Below, one piece after another: positions 56,941 through 64,000 of a DNA stretch of 64,000 bases. The DNA comes from Azoarcus sp. TTM-91. Lineage in GTDB: Bacteria; Pseudomonadota; Gammaproteobacteria; Burkholderiales; Rhodocyclaceae. The stretch lies in the NCBI RefSeq assembly GCF_012911025.1, contig NZ_WUEI01000009.1, positions 1 through 64,000 of the forward strand, read 5' to 3'. Each line of letters opens with the position of its first letter. Positions within the stretch are counted from its first letter, which is position 1. Position numbers and translations under genes: made by a program. Below the pieces are notes generated by a model that was given only the letters and a program-made list of their open reading frames with translations, had not been told where the DNA came from and did no database searches.

Positions 56941-57780
56941 TCAGCGCTGGTCGTCGGTTGGCCCCGCCGCTCGCTCGGTCGCATCTATCACCATCCAGCC
57001 CAGCAGGTCGCCCAGGCAGGCGTGGATGGCGTCGGCATTCACCCGCTGCAGCTTGCGGTCCTCGGTGCCGAGGTCGAAGCGGCCCTGCTCCTCCCACAAC
57101 TCCATGATCTGGTAGCGCGGCAGCAGCGCCACGTCTTCCTGCCGCGACGCCCACCACAGGTAGCCGCGGTAGGGGCGGAAGTTGGCCAGCAGGTCGGAGT
57201 AAGGGCCGTACTGCATGTCCATCAGCATCACGTCGATATTGCGGCCGCGCAGGGTTTTCAGCGCGCGGGAAACGGCGCGGCCGAATTCCTGCAGCGAGGT
57301 GTTGCGCACCGCGTCGGCGGAGCCGGTCTGCCACACCACCAGGTCCGGCTTGCGGGCGATCACCTCCGGCTGCAGGCCGCGCACCATCTGGGTGGCGGTC
57401 TGGCCGGGCTGGGACAGCACCTCCACCTCTAGCGCCACGCCCGGATAGCGTTCCGCCAGGCGGGCGCGCAGATGGGCCGGATAGGCTTGGTCAGTGCCGC
57501 TGGTGCCGGCGCCGGCGGTGGACCGGGTGCCCCACACCAGCACCTTCAGCCGCTTACCGTTCAGCGCCTTGGCCACGTTGCGCAGCGGCGGGTTGTGCTG
57601 CAGCAGCCCGGTAGGCACGCCGCAAGGCGCCTCCGCCACCACCGCGGCGGCCGGGTCGTTGCCGGCCAGGGCGCAGGCGGTGCCGGAGACCAGCAGCAGG
57701 CTGCCCGCCAAGGCGCGGAGACGGTGGCGCCAGCGAAGGCGGCACGAGCTTGGGGAGAGGATCTGCAGGCGCAAACTCAT
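56941..57780 (-). CDS. SGNH-fold hydrolase-like secreted protein, partner of OpgC
   Basis: This is a 279-residue protein with an N-terminal signal (RALAGSLLLVSGTACALAG) and an SGNH fold. Block I reads WGTRSTAGAG where active enzymes have GDS at the same spot, so the nucleophile Ser position appears to be Arg, though a Ser follows. The block III Asn is also absent (WQTGSADAVRN). The C-terminal DAIH supplies the usual Asp-His block. It overlaps the opgC stop/start by 4 bases, so it is co-translated with OpgC and may act on the same periplasmic glycan, possibly without hydrolase chemistry. The block substitutions may be normal for this subfamily. Confidence 0.78.
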   Translation of the reverse strand: MSLRLQILSPSSCRLRWRHRLRALAGSLLLVSGTACALAGNDPAAAVVAEAPCGVPTGLLQHNPPLRNVAKALNGKRLKVLVWGTRSTAGAGTSGTDQAYPAHLRARLAERYPGVALEVEVLSQPGQTATQMVRGLQPEVIARKPDLVVWQTGSADAVRNTSLQEFGRAVSRALKTLRGRNIDVMLMDMQYGPYSDLLANFRPYRGYLWWASRQEDVALLPRYQIMELWEEQGRFDLGTEDRKLQRVNADAIHACLGDLLGWMVIDATERAAGPTDDQR

Positions 57781-58928
57781 CGGGCTTTGGCCTCCTTGGA
57801 CGTGGCTGCCATCCTTGCGGCGCGGGCGGTGTACCAGCACAGAACATACGCGAGCCCCACCATCGCGCCAATGCCCGCAACGCTGACCGCCAGCTGCAGC
57901 CCCAGGCTGCCGCCGAACTCGATCAGCACCAGGTAGGCGGCGAAGGACAGGAAGATGCCGAGGCAGAACACCTCCAGCGCCTTGCGCCCGCAGATCAGCG
58001 CCGGCCAGGCCCAGCGGCTGTGCAGGAAGGCGGCGTGGCGCGGGATCAGCCGCATCGCCAGGTGGGCGAGGGCGAGGAAGTGCAGCAGGCGCAGTACGTC
58101 CAGGCTGGTCTTGTCTATCGGGTACATCCACTCCGCCAGCGCCTCCGGCACCCAGCGCTCCAGCGCCGGCAGCTGCCAGCTGGCGACGATGAGGCCGGCC
58201 AGCAACAGGTAGAGCACCGCCGCCACGTCCAGCGGCCGCCGCCAGCGCGCCAGGCCTTGCAGCACCTCAGGTCGCAGCGCGCACACCGCGCCGAGCACAA
58301 ACAGGAACTGCCAGGCGAAGGGATTGAAGAACCAGCCGCTGCCGGGCGGGTAGGCGGGCAGGTTGATGCCGGTGAGCCGCACCAGCACGAACAGCGCCGC
58401 CGACAGGCCGAAGGCCCAGCCCGGCCGGCGCAGCAGCAGCCACAGCAGCGGCGGGAACACGCCCAGCAGGACGATGTACATCGGCAGCACGTCCATGTTG
58501 GCCGGGCGGAATTCCAGCAACAGCGCCTCCAGCAGCGCCAGGTGGGGGGCGTCCAGCAAGCGGGTGACGTTCATTTCCTCCATGTACATCGGGTTGCCGA
58601 AGCGCTCCGCCACGTAGCCGATCTGGGCGGTGTAGAACAGGAAGAGGATGAGATGGGCAACATAGAGCTGCCAGCAGCGCCGCCACACGTGCAGGGTGGT
58701 GAAGCCGAAGCCCTGCTGCAGCATCGGCCGGCGGTAGGCCAGCGCGGCGGAATAGCCGGAGATGAAGACGAAGATCTCGGTGGCGTCGGAGAAGCCGAAG
58801 TTGCGCGAAGTCAGCCAGCTGAAGTCGTTGTTCGGGATGTGATTGAGGAAGATCCACCACAGCGCCAGGCCGCGGAAGAAATCCAGGCGCAGGTCGCGTG
58901 AGGGGGAGGGCGGTGGCAGTGCGGTCAT
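57777..58928 (-). CDS. opgC: OpgC-family inner-membrane acyltransferase
   Basis: This 383-residue polytopic protein has about ten TM helices. The N-terminus DLRLDFFRGLALWWIFLNHI with NFGFSDATEIFVFISGYSAA is the OpgC/acyltransferase-3 signature; these enzymes add succinyl or similar groups to osmoregulated periplasmic glucans. The C-terminal half has LHFLALAHLAMRLIPRHAAF and KALEVFCLGIFLSFAAYLVL. Its stop overlaps the SGNH gene start (ATGA), making an opgC-SGNH operon. The glucan synthesis genes opgGH are not in the window. Confidence 0.9.
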   Translation of the reverse strand: MTALPPPSPSRDLRLDFFRGLALWWIFLNHIPNNDFSWLTSRNFGFSDATEIFVFISGYSAALAYRRPMLQQGFGFTTLHVWRRCWQLYVAHLILFLFYTAQIGYVAERFGNPMYMEEMNVTRLLDAPHLALLEALLLEFRPANMDVLPMYIVLLGVFPPLLWLLLRRPGWAFGLSAALFVLVRLTGINLPAYPPGSGWFFNPFAWQFLFVLGAVCALRPEVLQGLARWRRPLDVAAVLYLLLAGLIVASWQLPALERWVPEALAEWMYPIDKTSLDVLRLLHFLALAHLAMRLIPRHAAFLHSRWAWPALICGRKALEVFCLGIFLSFAAYLVLIEFGGSLGLQLAVSVAGIGAMVGLAYVLCWYTARAARMAATSKEAKAR

Positions 58929-59010
58929 CGGCGGGCGGTGGTCATCGGCAGGCCAGCCGCCGACGCTCGGTTAAACTAGGGTCGTTCCTCAAGACCGAAT
59001 GGCCCTTCCC

Positions 59011-59652
59011 ATGGTTCAGATCAGCATCGTTCCGGTGACCCCTTTCGAGCAGAACTGCAGCATCGTCTGGTGCGAGAAAACGCGCAGGGCGGCGGTGGTG
59101 GATCCCGGCGGCGACGTGGAGCGCATCCGCGCCGCGGTGGAAAAGCTGGGCGTGACGGTGGAGAAGATCCTCATCACCCACGGCCACATCGATCACGCCG
59201 GCGGCACCGCCCGGTTGGCGCGCGAACTCGGCGTGCCGGTGGAAGGGCCGCAGGAGGAGGACCGCTTCTGGATCGAGGGCATGCCGCAGCAGAGCAAGAT
59301 GTTCGGCTTCCCCGACGTGGAGGTGTTCGAGCCGGCGCGCTGGCTGCACGACGGCGACACGGTGACGGTGGGCGAGGAAACGCTGCAGGTCATCCACGCG
59401 CCCGGCCACACGCCTGGCCATGTGGTGTTCTTCCATCCGCAGTCGCGGCTGGCCATCGTCGGCGACGTGCTGTTCGCCGGCTCCATCGGCCGCACCGATT
59501 TCCCGCGCGGCGATCATGCGGCGCTGATCGCCTCCATCCGCGACAAGCTGTTCCCGCTGGGCGACGACGTCACCTTCCTGCCGGGCCACGGCCCCACGTC
59601 CACCTTCGGCCGCGAGCGCGCAAGCAACCCCTACGTCGGCGACCGCGCCTGA
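59011..59652 (+). CDS. MBL-fold metallo-hydrolase, YcbL/GloB-like
   Basis: This 213-residue cytoplasmic enzyme carries the metal ligands THGHIDHAGG, APGHTPGHVVFF, VGDVLFAGSIGRTDFPRGDH and PGHGPTSTFGRER. It aligns closely with E. coli YcbL (start MNYRIIPVTAFSQNC against MVQISIVPVTPFEQNC here), which supports the ATG at 59011 rather than 58999. YcbL acts as a type II glyoxalase-like hydrolase; the substrate here is likely a hydroxyacyl-glutathione-type thioester. It is divergent from opgC. Confidence 0.88.
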   Translation: MVQISIVPVTPFEQNCSIVWCEKTRRAAVVDPGGDVERIRAAVEKLGVTVEKILITHGHIDHAGGTARLARELGVPVEGPQEEDRFWIEGMPQQSKMFGFPDVEVFEPARWLHDGDTVTVGEETLQVIHAPGHTPGHVVFFHPQSRLAIVGDVLFAGSIGRTDFPRGDHAALIASIRDKLFPLGDDVTFLPGHGPTSTFGRERASNPYVGDRA

Positions 59653-59658
59653 CAGTCG

Positions 59659-59684
59659 GCCGGGCGGCGCTGAGTCCGCCCGGC
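59659..59684. terminator. Hairpin between convergent genes
   Basis: The stem GCCGGGCGG (59659-59667) / CCGCCCGGC (59676-59684) with an 8-base loop sits between the ends of the YcbL-like gene and mscL. No T-run follows on either strand. Confidence 0.4.
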
Positions 59685-59700
59685 GGTCAGCGCCTGGAGC

Positions 59701-60129
59701 TCAGCCGCGTTCCTTCAGTGCGTCGCGGATTTCGCGCAGCAGCTTGACGTCTTCCGGCTCCGCCGCCGGCGCGGCCGGCTCTTCCTTCTTCTCCGCCGCA
59801 TGCAGGCGGTTGATCAGCTTGACCAGCAGGAAGATGGCGAAGGCGATGATGATGAAGTTGATGGCGTTGTTGAGGAAGATGCCGTACTTGATCAGCGGCG
59901 CGCCCGCCTTCTCCGCTGCTTCCAGGCTGTCGTAGGTCTGGCTGCTGAGGTTGAGGTAGAAGTGGCTGAAGTCGATGCCGCCGATCAGCCGGCCGATCAC
60001 CGGCATCATCACGTCCTTGACCAGCGAATCGACGATCTTGCCGAAAGCGCCGCCGATGATCACACCGACCGCCAGGTCGATGACGTTGCCACGCATGGCA
60101 AAGGCTTTGAATTCGCTGATGAAGCTCAT
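59701..60129 (-). CDS. mscL: Large-conductance mechanosensitive channel MscL
   Basis: This 142-residue membrane protein is slightly longer than E. coli MscL (136). TM1 is [20 protein letters not shown], the constriction region of the pore. The [20 protein letters not shown] loop and TM2 [20 protein letters not shown] follow. The C-terminal helix [15 protein letters not shown] forms the cytoplasmic bundle. It releases solutes during hypo-osmotic shock as a homopentamer. It is minus-strand, convergent with the YcbL-like gene. Confidence 0.96.
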   Translation of the reverse strand: MSFISEFKAFAMRGNVIDLAVGVIIGGAFGKIVDSLVKDVMMPVIGRLIGGIDFSHFYLNLSSQTYDSLEAAEKAGAPLIKYGIFLNNAINFIIIAFAIFLLVKLINRLHAAEKKEEPAAPAAEPEDVKLLREIRDALKERG

Positions 60130-60243
60130 TGGGGGGATCCTCCTGGGGCGATGTTGTTTGCGTGGTGCTTCCCCGGCTGGCGCCGGAGCGGAGTCGATGG
60201 TAGCCGCGGCAGGAGCGGCCGGCTAGTCTCGCTGCCGGCTCGG

Positions 60244-60266
60244 GGGCACCGCGGATCGCGGTGCCC
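60244..60266. terminator. Hairpin downstream of the DUF2846 pseudogene
   Basis: The perfect 10-bp stem GGGCACCGCG / CGCGGTGCCC with a GAT loop lies 11 bases beyond the pseudogene stop on the minus strand. There is no T-run. Confidence 0.4.
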
Positions 60267-60277
60267 GGCATGGCGCT

Positions 60278-60737
60278 TTACTTGGCATCCACCAGCTTGC
60301 ATTCCGCGACACCTTCGCGACCCGCGGCTTCATCCACCAGTTGCAGACGGTTGCGTGCGTACAGCACTCCCATCTTCACTTCCTGCCAGACGAAATAGTT
60401 GCGGCCAGCGCTGACGTCGAGATCCAGCGTCGAGGTGTTCTCCGCCTCGGAGCTCAACTTGTGCTTGCCGGGTGGCACTTCGAGAACCATGTAGGTCTTG
60501 GCCCACCGTCTGGCCGACGGGTTTGTCGTTGAGCGCGACGTCCATCTTCACGCTCGCACCCATGGATTCATTGCGATAGACGTAGATGTTCGCCTTGCCG
60601 GGTGCGACGGCGAAGGTCTTGGCGCTGGCGTCCCGCTGGGCATCGGCCATGGGCACGGAGGCGCAACCGGAGAGCAAGGCGAGAGCGGCGAGGGATCCGA
60701 TCGACTCCTGGAAATGAATGATGAAGCGCTAGGTCAT
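60278..60737 (-). pseudogene. Decayed DUF2846-type lipoprotein gene
   Basis: The gene should begin at ATG 60737, which has AGGAG 9 bases upstream. The third codon is TAG (60731-60729). Reading on gives a lipoprotein signal, SLAALALLSGC, then FAVAPGKANIYVYRNESMGA. At the GGG run 60504-60502 (minus strand) an extra base shifts the frame. Removing one G gives QTVAKTYMVLEVPPGKHKLS, continuing to VSAGRNYFVWQEVKMGVLYA and the natural stop at 60278. The span of 460 bases is one more than a multiple of three, as expected for one insertion. A nonsense codon plus a frameshift argues for a true pseudogene rather than a single sequencing error. Confidence 0.85.
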
Positions 60738-60933
60738 GCGTTGCCGCTCCTGAGCTTTCCGAGGGCGCAGGACGGCGGCGGCATAATCTAATGGATTGTT
60801 ACGAATTTGACGATGACATGAATCAAGTCGAGTGGGGTCCGCGCCCGGAGCCCGCGGCGTTTGCGCCCTCCTTGCCGGGTGCTAGATTTCCGCCCAGACG
60901 CATCCACCGGATAACAAACCCAAGGAGACGCCC

Positions 60934-61893
60934 GTGACCATTCCTCTCGCATTCCGCGGCACTTTCCGCGTTCCCGCCATCGCCGCGCCGATGTTTCTGG
61001 TATCAGGGCCGGAGCTGGTGATCGAGTGCTGCAAGGCCGGTGTGGGCGGCACTTTCCCGGCGCTGAACGCGCGGCCGGCGGCGCAGCTGGACGAATGGCT
61101 GGGGCAGATCTCCGCCGCGCTGGCGGGCAAGCCGGCGGCGCCGCACGGCGTCAATCTCATCCTGCATGCGTCCAACGACCGCCTGCAGGAGGATCTCGCC
61201 ACGGTGCTGCGGCACAAGGTGCCCTTCGTCATCACCAGCCTGGGCCATCCGGGCGAAGTGGTGAAGGCGGTGCATGGCTATGGCGGGCTGGTGCTGTCGG
61301 ATGTGGTGCATGCCTACCATGCGCGCAAGGCGGCCGCGGCCGGGGTGGACGGCATCATCGCGGTGGCCTCGGGCGCCGGCGGGCATGCCGGCACGCAGAG
61401 CGCGCTCAGCCTGGTGCGGGAGATCCGCGAGTTCTGGGACGGCCTGCTGGTGCTGGCCGGCAGCATTTCCGACGGCGCGGCGATACGTGCGGCCGAGGTG
61501 CTGGGGGCGGATTTCGCCTACATGGGCACCCGCTTCATCGCCAGCCGCGAATCCCTGGCGCCCGAGGCCTACAAGCAGATGCTGCTCGCCAGTGGCCCGA
61601 GCGACATCGTCTATACCGATGCGATCTCCGGCACCAACGCCAACTTCATGGCGGAGAGCCTGCGCAATGCCGGGCTGGACCCGAGCACCCTGGCCGCCGG
61701 CGTCGGCAAGGGCAAGCTGAAGGGCCTCTCCGACGAGGCGCGGGCCTGGCGCGATGTGTGGAGCGCCGGTCACGGCGTCGCCACCATCCACGATGTGCCG
61801 ACGGTGGCCGGACTGGTGCAGCGGCTGGAGGCGGAGTACCTGCTCGCCTGCCGGCTGCCGCCGAGCGCGGCGCTGGCCGAAAGCTGGCGTTGA
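60934..61893 (+). CDS. Nitronate monooxygenase-family flavoprotein
   Basis: This 319-residue FMN-binding TIM-barrel protein starts at GTG with AAGGAG about 6 bases upstream. Family motifs are FRVPAIAAPMFLVSGPELVI at the N-terminus, VIASLGH-like VITSLGHPGEVV, GVDGIIAVASGAGGHAGTQS with the conserved His, and GADFAYMGTRFIASRESLAP. It oxidises nitronates such as 3-nitropropionate using O2, or may be a related 2-nitropropane dioxygenase-type reductase. It is followed after 76 bases by a second LIV-type permease pair on the same strand and may belong to that operon, for example in catabolism of the imported compound. Confidence 0.88.
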   Translation: MTIPLAFRGTFRVPAIAAPMFLVSGPELVIECCKAGVGGTFPALNARPAAQLDEWLGQISAALAGKPAAPHGVNLILHASNDRLQEDLATVLRHKVPFVITSLGHPGEVVKAVHGYGGLVLSDVVHAYHARKAAAAGVDGIIAVASGAGGHAGTQSALSLVREIREFWDGLLVLAGSISDGAAIRAAEVLGADFAYMGTRFIASRESLAPEAYKQMLLASGPSDIVYTDAISGTNANFMAESLRNAGLDPSTLAAGVGKGKLKGLSDEARAWRDVWSAGHGVATIHDVPTVAGLVQRLEAEYLLACRLPPSAALAESWR

Positions 61894-61969
61894 GCTACCG
61901 TCGGCACCAGGCCGCCGAGGCGCGGCGGCCCGTCCGGCGCCGGCGGGCGCATCCGCTATGCTGCGCGCC

Positions 61970-62851
61970 ATGCTGACTTTCATACAGGTGCTGGTGAGCG
62001 GGGTGGCGATGGGCTGCGTCTACGGCCTGGTCGCGCTGTCCTTCGTGCTCATCTACAAGGCAGCCGACACGGTGAGCTTCATGCAGGGCGAGCTGCTGAT
62101 GGTGGGCGCCTTCGCTGTCGTCGCGCTGCAGGCGGCGGGCTGGCCGCTGGCGGTGGCGCTGATCGGCGGCGTGGCCGGTGCGGCCTTGCTGGGCGCGGTG
62201 CTGGAGCGGACGGTGCTGCGCCACACCCTGGGCCAGCCCGCAATGGGCCAGTCCCACCTCGGCGCCGTGCTGCTCACCTTCGGCCTGGGGCTGATGCTGC
62301 GCGGCGGCGTCACCGCGGTGCCGGCCGCCAGCCACGGCATGTTCGCCCTGCCGCTACCCTGGGCGGATGCGGTGGTCCGCCTCGGTCCGCTGAGCCTGCC
62401 CGGCGGCCAGTTGCTGGTGATGGCCGTCACCGCGCTGGCGGCGGCGGCGCTCAGCCTGTTCTTCCGCTACAGCCGCAGCGGCCTCGCGCTGCGTGCCTGC
62501 GCCGAGGATGCCCGCAGCGCGGCGCTGATGGGGGTGCCGGTGGCGCGCATGCACACCCTGGCCTGGGCGCTGGGGGCGGCGCTGGCGGCGCTGGCCGGGG
62601 TGCTGCTGGCGCCCATCACCTTCGTCCATCTCAACATGGGCTTCATTGCGCTGAAGGCTTTTCCGGCAGCGGTGCTGGGCGGCCTCACCAGCCTGCCGGG
62701 CGCGCTGGCCGGCGGCGTGTTCCTCGGCGTGGTCGAGGCGCTGGCCGGGCTGGTGCTGCCGGAAGGGACCAAGGATGTGGTGCCTTATCTGCTGCTGCTG
62801 GCGGCGCTGCTGCTGTTTCCGGCCGGTTTCGGCGCGCGGCGGGCGGCCTGA
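61970..62851 (+). CDS. Second LIV-type ABC transporter permease LivH
   Basis: This 293-residue inner-membrane permease (297 if ATG 61958 is used) has LivH hallmarks: VSGVAMGCVYGLVALSFVLI, ADTVSFMQGELLMVGAF and the loop CAEDARSAALMGVPVARMHT. The N-terminus MLTFIQVLVSG fits the shorter start. It is distinct from the LivH at 2.5-3.4 kb, so the genome has at least two HAAT importers. The partner livM follows after 3 bases. ATPases and binding protein lie beyond the window. Confidence 0.9.
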   Translation: MLTFIQVLVSGVAMGCVYGLVALSFVLIYKAADTVSFMQGELLMVGAFAVVALQAAGWPLAVALIGGVAGAALLGAVLERTVLRHTLGQPAMGQSHLGAVLLTFGLGLMLRGGVTAVPAASHGMFALPLPWADAVVRLGPLSLPGGQLLVMAVTALAAAALSLFFRYSRSGLALRACAEDARSAALMGVPVARMHTLAWALGAALAALAGVLLAPITFVHLNMGFIALKAFPAAVLGGLTSLPGALAGGVFLGVVEALAGLVLPEGTKDVVPYLLLLAALLLFPAGFGARRAA

Positions 62852-62854
62852 GGC

Positions 62855-63895
62855 ATGGGCGTTCCGGTGAGACCCAGCCGGGCCGATGCGGCGGACATGG
62901 CTGCGCGCGATGATCTGCCCCGCACGGCTGCAGGCGCCCGCGCCTCGGTACGCCGCGCGCTGGCCGGCTTCGCCCTTGCCGCCCTTGCGCTCGCGCTCGC
63001 CTGCCTGCTGCTCGGCACCGACTACGCGCTGGGCCAGGCCACGCTGGTGGCGACCTATGCCATCGCCGGGCTGGGCGTGGTGCTCATCGTCGGCCAGGCG
63101 GGGCAGATCGTGCTCGGCCAGGGCGCGCTGGTGGCGCTGGGCGCCTACGCGGAATGCCTGCTGGCGGCGGCTGGCTGGCCGCCGCTGTTGTCGCTGCCGG
63201 CGGCGGTGGCGCTGGGCGCCTGCGGCGGCGCGGTCGCAAGCCTGCCGGCGCGGCGCCTGGGCGGGCTCTATTTCGGCATGAGCACGCTGGCTTTCGCGCT
63301 GGTGGTGGAAGAGGTGCTGACGCGCTGGACTTCGCTGACCCAGGGCGCCGCCGGCATGCTGGTGCCGGCCTTCGGCTGGGGCGGCTGGCGCGCACAGACG
63401 CCGCTCGCCCAGTTCGTCGTCAGCCTGGCCGCGCTGGCGCTGGCCTGGATGGCCTGCCGCAGGCTGCTGCGCTCGCGGCTGGGCCGGGCGTGGCGGGCGG
63501 TTCGGGAGGACGAGGCGGCGGCGGCCGCCTGCGGCGTCGATCTGGCGCGGGCGAAGTCGGCGGCCTTCATCCTCGGTGGCGGCGTGTCCGCCTTTGGCGG
63601 CGCCTTCTACGCGCACTGGATAGGCTTCATCAGCCCTGAGCAGTTCGGCCTGATGCTGTCCTTCGAGTTGCTGATGCTGGTCTTCCTCGGCGGCGTCGGC
63701 CGCCTGTCCGGCGCGCTGTGGGGTGCGCTGGTGATCGTCTCGGTGCCGCAGCTGATCGCGGTGGCGCGGGATGCGCTGCCGGGCGAGGGCGTGGGCAGCG
63801 CCGGGCTGGAGACGGCGCTGTTCGGCGTGGTCATCGTCGCGGTGGTGCTGTGGCGCTTGCGAGGTGAAAAGCGGCGCGGCGGCAGCCTACGGTAG
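62855..63895 (+). CDS. Second LIV-type ABC transporter permease LivM
   Basis: This 346-residue permease has an N-terminal cytoplasmic leader of about 30 residues that is longer than usual, then ALALACLLLGTDYALGQATL as the first TM helix. LivM motifs are GLGVVLIVGQAGQIVLGQGA, SLPARRLGGLYFGMSTLAFA, RAVREDEAAAAACGVDLARA and SFELLMLVFLGGVGRLSGAL. It pairs with the LivH just upstream. The start at 62855 is 3 bases after the livH stop; a later Met (residue 15) is possible. Confidence 0.9.
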   Translation: MGVPVRPSRADAADMAARDDLPRTAAGARASVRRALAGFALAALALALACLLLGTDYALGQATLVATYAIAGLGVVLIVGQAGQIVLGQGALVALGAYAECLLAAAGWPPLLSLPAAVALGACGGAVASLPARRLGGLYFGMSTLAFALVVEEVLTRWTSLTQGAAGMLVPAFGWGGWRAQTPLAQFVVSLAALALAWMACRRLLRSRLGRAWRAVREDEAAAAACGVDLARAKSAAFILGGGVSAFGGAFYAHWIGFISPEQFGLMLSFELLMLVFLGGVGRLSGALWGALVIVSVPQLIAVARDALPGEGVGSAGLETALFGVVIVAVVLWRLRGEKRRGGSLR

Positions 63896-63964
63896 GTACG
63901 CATGCGGAGGCGGGGGGCGATGCCGGATAATTCGCCTTCCCCGTGATCGTCTTCCTTGCCGCCG

Positions 63965-64000
63965 ATGTCTGCCGCTCGCGCTCTTTTCCTCGCCTGTTTC
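63965..64000 (+). CDS. Possible start of a secreted protein, truncated by window end
   Basis: An ATG at 63965 opens MSAARALFLACF, which looks like the start of a signal peptide, and runs off the window. In a livHM operon the next gene is often the binding protein, but 12 codons cannot decide this. No strong ribosome site is visible. Confidence 0.25.
   Translation, partial: MSAARALFLACF

Overview
The window is about 64 kb of very GC-rich DNA, densely coded on both strands, with Gram-negative gene content: an RND efflux tripartite system, TonB-dependent receptors, RecBCD, OpgC, ModE and Mop. Protein style and gene mix fit a betaproteobacterium, probably Rhodocyclales-like (Azospira, Azonexus or Thauera relatives). 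That placement is an inference, because no rRNA or other taxonomic marker is present. I saw no tRNA, rRNA, insertion sequence, integrase or CRISPR array.

Layout. (1) 0-6 kb: a complete minus-strand LIV-type ABC importer (livF-G-M-H plus a Tat-type binding protein) divergent from an AraC/FeaR-like regulator. (2) 6-14 kb: a type II NADH dehydrogenase, then a TetR repressor divergent from an AcrAB/MexAB-OprM-type efflux operon, with a clear promoter and operator between them. (3) 14-19.4 kb: a bacterioferritin subunit lacking the haem-ligand Met, a DksA paralogue with a degenerate zinc finger overlapping a COG0523 (CobW-type) GTPase, and a DUF2868/DUF3482 membrane protein-GTPase pair. (4) 19.4-24 kb: a signalling block with a FecR-like protein, a haem-binding Tll0287/HAMP sensor, a Ser/Thr kinase, and a convergent FHA protein of the type VI secretion TagH type. 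(5) 24.3-36.8 kb: a NERD-helicase divergent from recC, a glycosyltransferase, recB and recD. (6) 37-38.3 kb: a globin-coupled diguanylate cyclase.

(7) 38.5-56.9 kb is the most interesting part. It holds a TupA-like tungstate/molybdate-binding protein, a FecCD/ATPase (MolBC-like) importer, two TonB-dependent receptors, two FecB/MolA-like periplasmic binding proteins, a SAM methyltransferase, small unknown proteins, a molbindin (Mop), ModE and ModABC. Three divergent intergenic regions in this block carry AT-rich elements that resemble each other and, in one case, the E. coli ModE operator as I remember it. I propose a ModE-controlled outer-to-inner-membrane oxyanion (Mo/W) uptake locus. A metal-chelate system for Fe or Ni remains a serious alternative.

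(8) 56.9-64 kb: an SGNH-fold protein with opgC, a YcbL-type metallo-hydrolase, mscL, a decayed DUF2846 lipoprotein pseudogene carrying two independent lesions, a nitronate monooxygenase, and the start of a second livHM importer that runs off the window.
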